64,000 nucleotides of DNA from Drosophila pseudoobscura. Its lineage: Eukaryota; Arthropoda; Insecta; Diptera; Drosophilidae. The number at the start of each line of letters is the position of its first letter. Positions within the stretch are counted from its first letter, which is position 1. The notes under the pieces are model-generated. The model searched no databases. It was not told the DNA's origin and was given only the letters and a program-made list of their open reading frames with translations. The position numbers and the translations under genes were made by a program. Below, piece by piece: positions 14,601-27,153 of the stretch. The stretch lies in the NCBI RefSeq assembly GCF_009870125.1, contig NC_046683.1, positions 56,745,869 through 56,809,868 of the forward strand, in the 5' to 3' direction.

Positions 14601-15578
14601 TCCTTTTTTCCGATTGCAATCGATTGGCAGGACTCGCCTGGTTACGAAAAGACATACCGCATCCCGATCGGCTGCCGTATTGCAGAGAAACCTGTATTCT
14701 AGGGATATGCAATACCAACTTCTAGGAGGGCTATATCTCAGGCAAATAGGGCCAGATCGGTGAGAGACCAACTCTCCCAGGATCGGGAGGATCCAGCCTG
14801 TCGTTCGGCATCAGAATCTCGACTTTGAAAATGAGGCCGATTTTTTGAAAATTTAATGATGTAACCATCATGATTTTTTGCGAAAATCGTGAAAAAATGG
14901 ATGTCCTTTTTTCCGATTGCAATCGATTGGCAGGACTCGCCTGGTTACGAAAAGACATACCGCATCCCGATCGGCTGCCGTATTGCAGAGATATAGCGTG
15001 CAGAAGAAACCTGTATTCTAGGGATATGCAATACCAACTCCTAGGAGGGCTATATCTCAGGCAAATAGGGCCAGATCGGTGAGAGACCAACTCTCCCAGG
15101 ATCGGGAGGATCCAGCCTGTCGTTCGGCATCAGAATCTCGACTTTGAAAATGAGGCCGATTTTTTGAAAATTTAATGATGTAACCATCATGATTTTTTGC
15201 GAAAATCGTGAAAAAATGGATGTCCTTTTTTCCGATTGCAATCGATTGGCAGGACTCGCCTAGTCACGAAAAGACATACCGCATCCCGATCGGCTGCCGT
15301 ATTGCAGAGATATAGCGTGCAGAAGAAACCTGTATTCTAGGGATATGCAATACCAACTCCTAGGAGGGCTATATCTCAGGCAAATAGGGCCAGATCGGTG
15401 AGAGATCAACTCTCCCAGGATCGGGAGGATCCAGATTTTCGAACAGCATCAGAATTTCGACTTTGAAAATGAGGCCGATTTTTTGAAAATTTAATGATGT
15501 AACCATCATGATTTTTTGCGAAAATCGTGAAAAAATGGATGTCCTTTTTTCCGATTGCAATCGATTGGCAGGACTCGC
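11678..15578. repeat. Higher-order repeat block, copy 2 (~3.9 kb)
   Basis: This is the second copy of the block at 7,280-11,180, offset by 4,398 bp. The 36-bp deletion monomer (about 13,415) and the 16-bp deletion monomer (about 14,688) sit at the matching places. About 0.5 kb of other monomers separates the two copies. The low divergence points to a recent unequal exchange or duplication of a dozen monomers at once. Confidence 0.85.
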
Positions 15579-16639
15579 CTGGTCACGAAAAGACATACCG
15601 CACCCCGATCGGCTGCCGTATTGCAGAGATATAGCGTGCAGAAGAAACCTGTATTCTAGGGATATGCAATACCAACTCCTAGGAGGGCTATATCTCAGGC
15701 AAATCGGGCCAGATCGGTGAGAGACCAGCTCTCCCAGGATCGGGAGGATCCAGACTTTCAAACCGCATCAGAATTTCGACTTTGAAAATGAGGCCGATTT
15801 TTTGAAAATTTAATGATGTAACCATCATGATTTTTTGCGAAAATCGTGAAAAAATGGATGTCCTTTTTTCCGATTGCAATCGATTGGCAGGACTCGCCTG
15901 GTCACGAAAAGACATACCGCACCCCGATCGGCTGCCGTATTGCAGAGATATAGCGTGCAGAAGAAACCTGTATTCTAGGGATATGCAATACCAACTCCTA
16001 GGAGGGCTATATCTCAGGCAAATCGGGCCAGATCGGTGAGAGACCAGCTCTCCCAGGATCGGGAGGATCCAGACTTTCGAACCGCATCAGAATTTCGACT
16101 TTGAAAATGAGGCCGATTTTTTGAAAATTTAATGATGTAACCATCATGATTTTTTGCGAAAATCGTGAAAAAATGGATGTCCTTTTTTCCGATTGCAATC
16201 GATTGGCAGGACTCGCCCGATCGTGAAAAGACATACCGCACCCCGATCGGCTGCCGTATTGCAGAGATATAGCGTGCAGAAGAAACCTGTATTCTAGGGA
16301 TATACAATACCAACTCCTAGGAGGGCTATATCTCAGGCAAATAGGGCCAGATCGGTGAGAGACCAGCTCTCCCAGGATCGGGAGGATCCAGACTTTCGAA
16401 CCGCATCAGAATTTCGACTTTGAAAATGAGGCCGATTTTTTGAAAATTTAATGATGTAACCATCATGATTTTTTGCGAAAATCGTGAAAAAATGGATGTC
16501 CTTTTTTCCGATTGCAATCGATTGGCAGGACTCGCCCGATCGTGAAAAGACATACCGCACCCCGATCGGCTGCCGTATTGCAGAGATATAGCGTGCAGAA
16601 GAAACCTGTATTCTAGGGATATACAATACCAACTCCTAG

Positions 16640-18200
16640 GAGGGCTATATCTCAGGCAAATAGGGCCAGATCGGTGAGAGACCAACTCTCCCAGGATCGG
16701 GAGGATCCAGCCTGTCGTTCGGCATCAGAATCTCGACTTTGAAAATGAGGCCGATTTTTTGAAAATTTAATGATGTAACCATCATGATTTTTTGCGAAAA
16801 TCGTGAAAAAATGGATGTCCTTTTTTCCGATTGCAATCGATTGGCAGGACTCGCCTGGTCACGAAAAGACATACCGCACCCCGATCGGCTGCCGTATTGC
16901 AGAGATATAGCGTGCAGAAGAAACCTGTATTCTAGGGATATGCAATACCAACTCCTAGGAGGGCTATATCTCAGGCAAATCGGGCCAGATCGGTGAGAGA
17001 CCAGCTCTCCCAGGATCGGGAGGATCCAGACTTTCGAACCGCATCAGAATTTCGACTTTGAAAATGAGGCCGATTTTTTGAAAATTTAATGATGTAACCA
17101 TCATGATTTTTTGCGAAAATCGTGAAAAAATGGATGTCCTTTTTTCCGATTGCAATCGATTGGCAGGACTCGCCCGATCGTGAAAAGACATACCGCACCC
17201 CGATCGGCTGCCGTATTGCAGAGATATAGCGTGCAGAAGAAACCTGTATTCTAGGGATATACAATACCAACTCCTAGGAGGGCTATATCTCAGGCAAATA
17301 GGGCCAGATCGGTGAGAGACCAGCTCTCCCAGGATCGGGAGGATCCAGACTTTCGAACCGCATCAGAATTTCGACTTTGAAAATGAGGCCGATTTTTTGA
17401 AAATTTAATGATGTAACCATCATGATTTTTTGCGAAAATCGTGAAAAAATGGATGTCCTTTTTTCCGATTGCAATCAATTGGCAGGACTCGCCCGATCGT
17501 GAAAACACATACCGCACCCCGATCGGCTGCCGTATTGCAGAGATATAGCGTGCAGAAGAAACCTGTATTCTAGGGATATGCAATACCAACTCCTAGGAGG
17601 GCTATATCTCAGGCAAATAGGGCCAGATCGGTGAGAGACCAACTCTCCCAGGATCGGGAGGATCCAGCCTGTCGTTCGGCATCAGAATCTCGACTTTGAA
17701 AATGAGGCCGATTTTTTGAAAATTTAATGATGTAACCATCATGATTTTTTGCGAAAATCGTGAAAAAATGGATGTCCTTTTTTCCGATTGCAATCGATTG
17801 GCAGGACTCGCCTGGTTACGAAAAGACATACCGCATCCCGATCGGCTGCCGTATTGCAGAGAAACCTGTATTCTAGGGATATGCAATACCAACTCCTAGG
17901 AGGGCTATATCTCAGGCAAATAGGGCCAGATCGGTGAGAGACCAACTCTCCCAGGATCGGGAGGATCCAGCCTGTCGTTCGGCATCAGAATCTCGACTTT
18001 GAAAATGAGGCCGATTTTTTGAAAATTTAATGATGTAACCATCATGATTTTTTGCGAAAATCGTGAAAAAATGGATGTCCTTTTTTCCGATTGCAATCGA
18101 TTGGCAGGACTCGCCTGGTTACGAAAAGACATACCGCATCCCGATCGGCTGCCGTATTGCAGAGATATAGCGTGCAGAAGAAACCTGTATTCTAGAGATA
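16640..18200. repeat. Partial third copy of the higher-order block (~1.5 kb)
   Basis: Five consecutive monomers reproduce the variant order at 9,073-10,640 and 13,471-15,040 (offset 7,572 from the first). This includes the AACACATACC monomer and the 16-bp-deleted monomer (about 17,862). It differs at a few sites; for example it keeps CTCCTAGG where the other two have CTTCTAGG after the deleted monomer. Confidence 0.75.
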
Positions 18201-20775
18201 TGCAATACCAACTCCTAGGAGGGCTATATCTCAGGCAAATAGGGCCAGATCGGTGAGAGATCAACTCTCCCAGGATCGGGAGGATCCAGATTTTCGAACA
18301 GCATCAGAATTTCGACTTTGAAAATGAGGCCGATTTTTTGAAAATTTAATGATGTAACCATCATGATTTTTTGCGAAAATCGTGAAAAAATTGATGTCCT
18401 TTTTTCCGATTGCAATCGATTGGCAGGACTCGCCTAGTCACGAAAAGACATACCGCATCCCGATCGGCTGCCGTATTGCAGAGATATAGCGTGCAGAAGA
18501 AACCTGTATTCTAGGGATATGCAATACCAACTCCTAGGAGGGCTATATCTCAGGCAAATCGGGCCAGATCGGTGAGAGACCAGCTCTCCCAGGATCGGGA
18601 GGATCCAGACTTTCGAACCGCATCAGAATTTCGACTTTGAAAATGAGGCCGATTTTTTGAAAATTTAATGATGTAACCATCATGATTTTTTGCGAAAATC
18701 GTGAAAAAATGGATGTCCTTTTTTCCGATTGCAATCGATTGGCAGGACTCGCCTAGTCACGAAAAGACATACCGCATCCCGATCGGCTGCCGTATTGCAG
18801 AGATATAGCGTGCAGAAGAAACCTGTATTCTAGGGATATGCAATACCAACTCCTAGGAGGGCTATATCTCAGGCAAATAGGGCCAGATCGGTGAGAGACC
18901 AACTCTCCCAGGATCGGGAGGATCCAGCCTGTCGTTCGGCATCAGAATCTCGACTTTGAAAATGAGGCCGATTTTTTGAAAATTTAATGATGTAACCATC
19001 ATGATTTTTTGCGAAAATCGTGAAAAAATGGATGTCCTTTTTTCCGATTGCAATCGATTGGCAGGACTCGCCTAGTCACGAAAAGACATACCGCATCCCG
19101 ATCGGCTGCCGTATTGCAGAGATATAGCGTGCAGAAGAAACCTGTATTCTAGGGATATGCAATACCAACTCCTAGGAGGGCTATATCTCAGGCAAATAGG
19201 GCCAGATCGGTGAGAGACCAACTCTCCCAGGATCGGGAGGATCCAGCCTGTCGTTCGGCATCAGAATCTCGACTTTGAAAATGAGGCCGATTTTTTGAAA
19301 ATTTAATGATGTAACCATCATGATTTTTTGCGAAAATCGTGAAAAAATGGATGTCCTTTTTTCCGATTGCAATCGATTGGCAGGACTCGCCTGGTTACGA
19401 AAAGACATACCGCATCCCGATCGGCTGCCGTATTGCAGAGATATAGCGTGCAGAAGAAACCTGTATTCTAGGGATATGCAATACCAACTCCTAGGAGGGC
19501 TATATCTCAGGCAAATAGGGCCAGATCGGTGAGAGACCAACTCTCCCAGGATCGGGAGGATCAAGCCTGTCGTTCGGCATCAGAATCTCGACTTTGAAAA
19601 TGAGGCCGATTTTTTGAAAATTTAATGATGTAACCATCATGATTTTTTGCGAAAATCGTGAAAAAATGGATGTCCTTTTTTCCGATTGCAATCGATTGGC
19701 AGGACTCGCCTGGTTACGAAAAGACATACCGCATCCCGATCGGCTGCCGTATTGCAGAGATATAGCGTGCAGAAGAAACCTGTATTCTAGGGATATGCAA
19801 TACCAACTCCTAGGAGGGCTATATCTCAGGCAAATAGGGCCAGATCGGTGAGAGACCAACTCTCCCAGGATCGGGAGGATCCAGCCTGTCGTTCGGCATC
19901 AGAATCTCGACTTTGAAAATGAGGCCGATTTTTTGAAAATTTAATGATGTAACCATCATGATTTTTTGCGAAAATCGTGAAAAAATGGATGTCCTTTTTT
20001 CCGATTGCAATCGATTGGCAGGACTCGCCTAGTCACGAAAAGACATACCGCATCCCGATCGGCTGCCGTATTGCAGAGATATAGCGTGCAGAAGAAACCT
20101 GTATTCTAGGGATATGCAATACCAACTCCTAGGAGGGCTATATCTCAGGCAAATAGGGCCAGATCGGTGAGAGATCAACTCTCCCAGGATCGGGAGGATC
20201 CAGATTTTCGAACAGCATCAGAATTTCGACTTTGAAAATGAGGCCGATTTTTTGAAAATTTAATGATGTAACCATCATGATTTTTTGCGAAAATCGTGAA
20301 AAAATGGATGTCCTTTTTTCCGATTGCAATCGATTGGCAGGACTCGCCTGGTCACGAAAAGACATACCGCATCCCGATCGGCTGCCGTATTGCAGAGATA
20401 TAGCGTGCAGAAGAAACCTGTATTCTAGGGATATGCAATACCAACTCCTAGGAGGGCTATATCTCAGGCAAATAGGGCCAGATCGGTGAGAGACCAACTC
20501 TCCCAGGATCGGGAGGATCCAGCCTGTCGTTCGGCATCAGAATCTCGACTTTGAAAATGAGGCCGATTTTTTGAAAATTTAATGATGTAACCATCATGAT
20601 TTTTTGCGAAAATCGTGAAAAAATGGATGTCCTTTTTTCCGATTGCAATCGATTGGCAGGACTCGCCTGGTCACGAAAAGACATACCGCATCCCGATCGG
20701 CTGCCGTATTGCAGAGATATAGCGTGCAGAAGAAACCTGTATTCTAGGGATATGCAATACCAACTCCTAGGAGGG

Positions 20776-22370
20776 CTATATCTCAGGCAAATAGGGCCAG
20801 ATCGGTGAGAGACCAACTCTCCCAGGATCGGGAGGATCCAGCCTGTCGTTCGGCATCAGAATCTCGACTTTGAAAATGAGGCCGATTTTTTGAAAATTTA
20901 ATGATGTAACCATCATGATTTTTTGCGAAAATCGTGAAAAAATGGATGTCCTTTTTTCCGATTGCAATCGATTGGCAGGACTCGCCTGGTCACGAAAAGA
21001 CATACCGCACCCCGATCGGCTGCCGTATTGCAGAGATATAGCGTTCAGAAGAAACCTGTATTCTAAGGATATGCAATACCAACTCCTAGGAGGGCTATAT
21101 CTCAGGCAAATAGGGCCAGATCGGTGAGAGACCAACTCTCCCAGGATCGGGAGGATCCAGCCTGTCGTTCGGCATCAGAATCTCGACTTTGAAAATGAGG
21201 CCGATTTTTTGAAAATTTAATGATTTAACCATCATGATTTTTTGCGAAAATCGTGAAAAAATGGATGTCCTTTTTTCCGATTGCAATCGATTGGCAGGAC
21301 TCGCCCGATCGTGAAAAGACATACCGCACCCCGATCGGCTGCCGTATTGCAGAGATATAGCGTGCAGAAGAAACCTGTATTCTAGGGATATGCAATACCA
21401 ACTCCTAGGAGGGCTATATCTCAGGCAAATAGGGCCAGATCGGTGAGAGACCAACTCTCCCAGGATCGGGAGGATCCAGCCTGTCGTTCGGCATCAGAAT
21501 CTCGACTTTGAAAATGAGGCCGATTTTTTGAAAATTTAATGATGTAACCATCATGATTTTTTGCGAAAATCGTGAAAAAATGGATGTCCTTTTTTCCGAT
21601 TGCAATCGATTGGCAGGACTCGCCTGGTCACGAAAAGACATACCGCACCCCGATCGGCTGCCGTATTGCAGAGATATAGCGTTCAGAAGAAACCTGTATT
21701 CTAGGGATATGCAATACCAACTCCTAGGAGGGCTATATCTCAGGCAAATAGGGCCAGATCGGTGAGAGACCAACTCTCCCAGGATCGGGAGGATCCAGCC
21801 TGTCGTTCGGCATCAGAATCTCGACTTTGAAAATGAGGCCGATTTTTTGAAAATTTAATGATGTAACCATCATGATTTTTTGCGAAAATCGTGAAAAAAT
21901 GGATGTCCTTTTTTCCGATTGCAATCGATTGGCAGGACTCGCCCGATCGTGAAAAGACATACCGCACCCCGATCGGCTGCCGTATTGCAGAGATATAGCG
22001 TGCAGAAGAAACCTGTATTCTAGGGATATGCAATACCAACTCCTAGGAGGGCTATATCTCAGGCAAATAGGGCCAGATCGGTGAGAGACCAACTCTCCCA
22101 GGATCGGGAGGATCCAGCCTGTCGTTCGGCATCAGAATCTCGACTTTGAAAATGAGGCCGATTTTTTGAAAATTTAATGATGTAACCATCATGATTTTTT
22201 GCGAAAATCGTGAAAAAATGGATGTCCTTTTTTCCGATTGCAATCGATTGGCAGGACTCGCCTGGTCACGAAAAGACATACCGCACCCCGATCGGCTGCC
22301 GTATTGCAGAGATATAGCGTTCAGAAGAAACCTGTATTCTAGGGATATGCAATACCAACTCCTAGGAGGG
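20776..22370. repeat. Dimeric 638-bp higher-order repeat
   Basis: Monomers alternate between a GCGTTCAG type ending in CCTGGTCACG and a GCGTGCAG type ending in CCCGATCGTG. This gives a 638-bp period for about two and a half cycles. The GCGTTCAG variant is absent from the left 20 kb of the array and first appears here. Confidence 0.7.
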
Positions 22371-25248
22371 CTATATCTCAGGCAAATAGGGCCAGATCGG
22401 TGAGAGACCAACTCTCCCAGGATCGGGAGGATCCAGCCTGTCGTTCGGCATCAGAATCTCGACTTTGAAAATGAGGCCGATTTTTTGAAAATTTAATGAT
22501 GTAACCATCATGATTTTTTGCGAAAATCGTGAAAAAATGGATGTCCTTTTTTCCGATTGCAATCGATTGGCAGGACTCGCCTAGTCACGAAAAGACATAC
22601 CGCATCCCGATCGGCTGCCGTATTGCAGAGATATAGCGTGCAGAAGAAACCTGTATTCTAAGGATATGCAATACCAACTCCTAGGAGGGCTATATCTCAG
22701 GCAAATAGGGCCAGATCGGTGAAAGACCTACTCTCCCAGGATCGGGAGGATCCAGACTTTCGAACCGCATCAGAATTTCGACTTTGAAACTGAGGCCGAT
22801 TTTTTGAAAATTTAATGATGTAACCATCATGATTTTTTGCGAAAATCGTGAAAAAATGGATGTCCTTTTTTCCGATTGCAATCGATTGGCAGGACTCGCC
22901 CGATCGTGAAAAGACATACCGCACCCCGATCGGCTGCCGTATTGCAGAGATATAGCGTGCAGAAGAAACCTGTATTCTAGGGATATGCAATACCAACTCC
23001 TAGGAGGGCTATATCTCAGGCAAATAGGGCCAGATCGGTGAAAGACCTACTCTCCCAGGATCGGGAGGATCCAGATTTTCGAACCGCATCAGAATTTCGA
23101 CTTTGAAAACGAGGCCGATTTTTTGAAAATTTAATGATGTAACCATCATGATTTTTTGCGAAAATCGTGAAAAAATGGATGTCCTTTTTTCCGATTGCAA
23201 TCGATTGGCAGGACTCGCCCGATCGTGAAAAGACATACCGCACCCCGATCGGCTGCCGTATTGCAGAGATATAGCGTGCAGAAGAAACCTGTATTCTAGG
23301 GATATGCAATACCAACTCCTAGGAGGGCTATATCTCAGGCAAATAGGGCCAGATCGGTGAGAGACTAACTCTCCCAGGATCGGGAGGATCCAGCCTGTCG
23401 TTCGGCATCAGAATCTCGACTTTGAAAATGAGGCCGATTTTTTGAAAATTTAATGATGTAACCATCATGATTTTTTGCGAAAATCGTGAAAAAATGGATG
23501 TCCTTTTTTCCGATTGCAATCGATTGGCAGGACTCGCCTGGTCACGAAAAGACATACCGCATCCCGATCGGCTGCCGTATTGCAGAGATATAGCGTGCAG
23601 AAGAAACCTGTATTCTAGGGATATGCAATACCAACTCCTAGGAGGGCTATATCTCAGGCAAATAGGGCCAGATCGGTGAGAGACCAACTCTCCCAGGATC
23701 GGGAGGATCCAGCCTGTCGTTCGGCATCAGAATCTCGACTTTGAAAATGAGGCCGATTTTTTGAAAATTTAATGATGTAACCATCATGATTTTTTGCGAA
23801 AATCGTGAAAAAATGGATGTCCTTTTTTCCGATTGCAATCGATTGGCAGGACTCGCCTGGTTACGAAAAGACATACCGCATCCCGATCGGCTGCCGTATT
23901 GCAGAGATATAGCGTGCAGAAGAAACCTGTATTCTAGGGATATGCAATACCAACTCCTAGGAGGGCTATATCTCAGGCAAATAGGGCCAGATCGGTGAGA
24001 GACCAACTCTCCCAGGATCGGGAGGATCCAGCCTGTCGTTCGGCATCAGAATCTCGACTTTGAAAATGAGGCCGATTTTTTGAAAATTTAATGATGTAAC
24101 CATCATGATTTTTTGCGAAAATCGTGAAAAAATGGATGTCCTTTTTTCCGATTGCAATCGATTGGCAGGACTCGCCTGGTCACGAAAAGACATACCGCAC
24201 CCCGATCGGCTGCCGTATTGCAGAGATATAGCGTTCAGAAGAAACCTGTATTCTAAGGATATGCAATACCAACTCCTAGGAGGGCTATATCTCAGGCAAA
24301 TAGGGCCAGATCGGTGAAAGACCTACTCTCCCAGGATCGGGAGGATCCAGACTTTCGAACCGCATCAGAATTTCGACTTTGAAACTGAGGCCGATTTTTT
24401 GAAAATTTAATGATGTAACCATCATGATTTTTTGCGAAAATCGTGAAAAAATGGATGTCCTTTTTTCCGATTGCAATCGATTGGCAGGACTCGCCCGATC
24501 GTGAAAAGACATACCGCACCCCGATCGGCTGCCGTATTGCAGAGATATAGCGTGCAGAAGAAACCTGTATTCTAGGGATATGCAATACCAACTCCTAAGA
24601 GGGCTATATCTCAGGCAAATAGGGCCAGATCGGTGAAAGACCAACTCTCCCAGGATCGGGAGGATCCAGACTTTCGAACCGCATCAGAATTTCGACTTTG
24701 AAAATGAGGCCGATTTTTTGAAAATTTAATGATGTAACCATCATGATTTTTTGCGAAAATCGTGAAAAAATGGATGTCCTTTTTTCCGATTGCAATCGAT
24801 TGGCAGGACTCGCCTGGTTACGAAAAGACATACCGCATCCCGATCGGCTGCCGTATTGCAGAGATATAGCGTTCAGAAGAAACCTGTATTCTAGAGATAT
24901 GCAATACCAACTCCTAGGAGGGCTATATCTCAGGCAAATAGGGCCAGATCGGTGAGAGACCAACTCTCCCAGGATCGGGAGGATCCAGCCTGTCGTTCGG
25001 CATCAGAATCTCGACTTTGAAAATGAGGCCGATTTTTTGAAAATTTAATGATGTAACCATCATGATTTTTTGCGAAAATCGTGAAAAAATTGATGTCCTT
25101 TTTTCCGATTGCAATCGATTGGCAGGACTCGCCCGATCGTGAAAAGACATACCGCACCCCGATCGGCTGCCGTATTGCAGAGATATAGCGTTCAGAAGAA
25201 ACCTGTATTCTAGAGATATGCAATACCAACTCTTAGGAGGGCTATATC

Positions 25249-26830
25249 TCAGGCAAATAGGGCCAGATCGGTGAGAGACCAACTCTCCCAGGATCGGGAG
25301 GATCCAGATTTTCGAACAGCATCAGAATTTCGACTTTGAAAATGAGGCCGATTTTTTGAAAATTTAATGATGTAACCATCATGATTTTTTGCGAAAATCG
25401 TGAAAAAATTGATGTCCTTTTTTCCGATTGCAATCGATTGGCAGGACTCGCCCGATCGTGAAAAGACATACCGCACCCCGATCGGCTGCCGTATTGCAGA
25501 GATATAGCGTTCAGAAGAAACCTGTATTCTAGAGATATGCAATACCAACTCCTAGGAGGGCTATATCTCAGGCAAATAGGGCCAGATCGGTGAGAGACCA
25601 ACTCTCCCAGGATCGGGAGGATCCAGATTTTCGAACAGCATCAGAATTTCGACTTTGAAAATGAGGCCGATTTTTTGAAAATTTAATGATGTAACCATCA
25701 TGATTTTTTGCGAAAATCGTGAAAAAATTGATGTCCTTTTTCCGATTGCAATCGATTGGCAGGACTCGCCTGGTCACGAAAAGACATACCGCACCCCGAT
25801 CAGCTGCCGTATTGCAGAGATATAGCGTGCAGAAGAAACCTGTATTCTAGGGATATGCATTACCAACTCCTAGGAGGGCTATATCTCAGGCAAATAGGGC
25901 CAGATCGGTGAGAGACCAACTCTCCCAGGATCGGGAGGATCCAGATTTTCGAACAGCATCAGAATTTCGACTTTGAAAATGAGGCCGATTTTTTGAAAAT
26001 TTAATGATGTAACCATCATGATTTTTTGCGAAAATCGTGAAAAAATTGATGTCCCTTTTTCCGATTGCAATCGATTGGCAGGACTCGCCCGATCGTGAAA
26101 AGACATACCGCACCCCGATCGGTTGCCGTATTGCAGAGATATAGCGTTCAGAAGAAACCTGTATTCTAGAGATATGCAATACCAACTCCTAGGAGGGCTA
26201 TATCTCAGGCAAATAGGGCCAGATCGGTGAGAGACCAACTCTCCCAGGATCGGGAGGATCCAGATTTTCGAACAGCATCAGAATTTCGACTTTGAAAATG
26301 AGGCCGATTTTTTGAAAATTTAATGATGTAACCATCATGATTTTTTGCGAAAATCGTGAAAAAATTGATGTCCTTTTTCCGATTGCAATCGATTGGCAGG
26401 ACTCGCCTGGTCACGAAAAGACATACCGCACCCCGATCAGCTGCCGTATTGCAGAGATATAGCGTGCAGAAGAAACCTGTATTCTAGGGATATGCATTAC
26501 CAACTCCTAGGAGGGCTATATCTCAGGCAAATAGGGCCAGATCGGTGAGAGACCAACTCTCCCAGGATCGGGAGGATCCAGATTTTCGAACAGCATCAGA
26601 ATTTCGACTTTGAAAATGAGGCCGATTTTTTGAAAATTTAATGATGTAACCATCATGATTTTTTGCGAAAATCGTGAAAAAATTGATGTCCCTTTTTCCG
26701 ATTGCAATCGATTGGCAGGACTCGCCCGATCGTGAAAAGACATACCGCACCCCGATCGGCTGCCGTATTGCAGAGATATAGCGTTCAGAAGAAACCTGTA
26801 TTCTAGAGATATGCAATACCAACTCCTAGG
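25249..26830. repeat. Dimeric 637-bp higher-order repeat (319 + 318)
   Basis: One monomer type with AAAAATTGATG and CCCGATCGTG alternates with a type that has lost one T in the CCTTTTTCCG run, has CCCGATCAGCTG, and ends in ATGCATTACC. Identical markers recur at 637 bp, more than twice. This is a clear local amplification of a two-monomer unit. Confidence 0.75.
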
Positions 26831-27153
26831 AGGGCTATATCTCAGGCAAATAGGGCCAGATCGGTGAGAGATCAACTCTCCCAGGATCGGGAGGATCCAG
26901 CCTGTCGTTCGGCATCAGAATCTCGACTTTGAAAATGAGGCCGATTTTTTGAAAATTTAATGATGTAACCATCATGATTTTTTGCGAAAATCGTGAAAAA
27001 ATGGATGTCCTTTTTTTCGATTGCAATCGATTGGCAGGACTCGCCTGGTCACGAAAAGACATACCGCATCCCGATCGGCTGCCGTATTGCAGAGATATAG
27101 CGTGCAGAAGAAACCTGTATTCTAGGGATATGCATTACCAACTCCTAGGAGGG

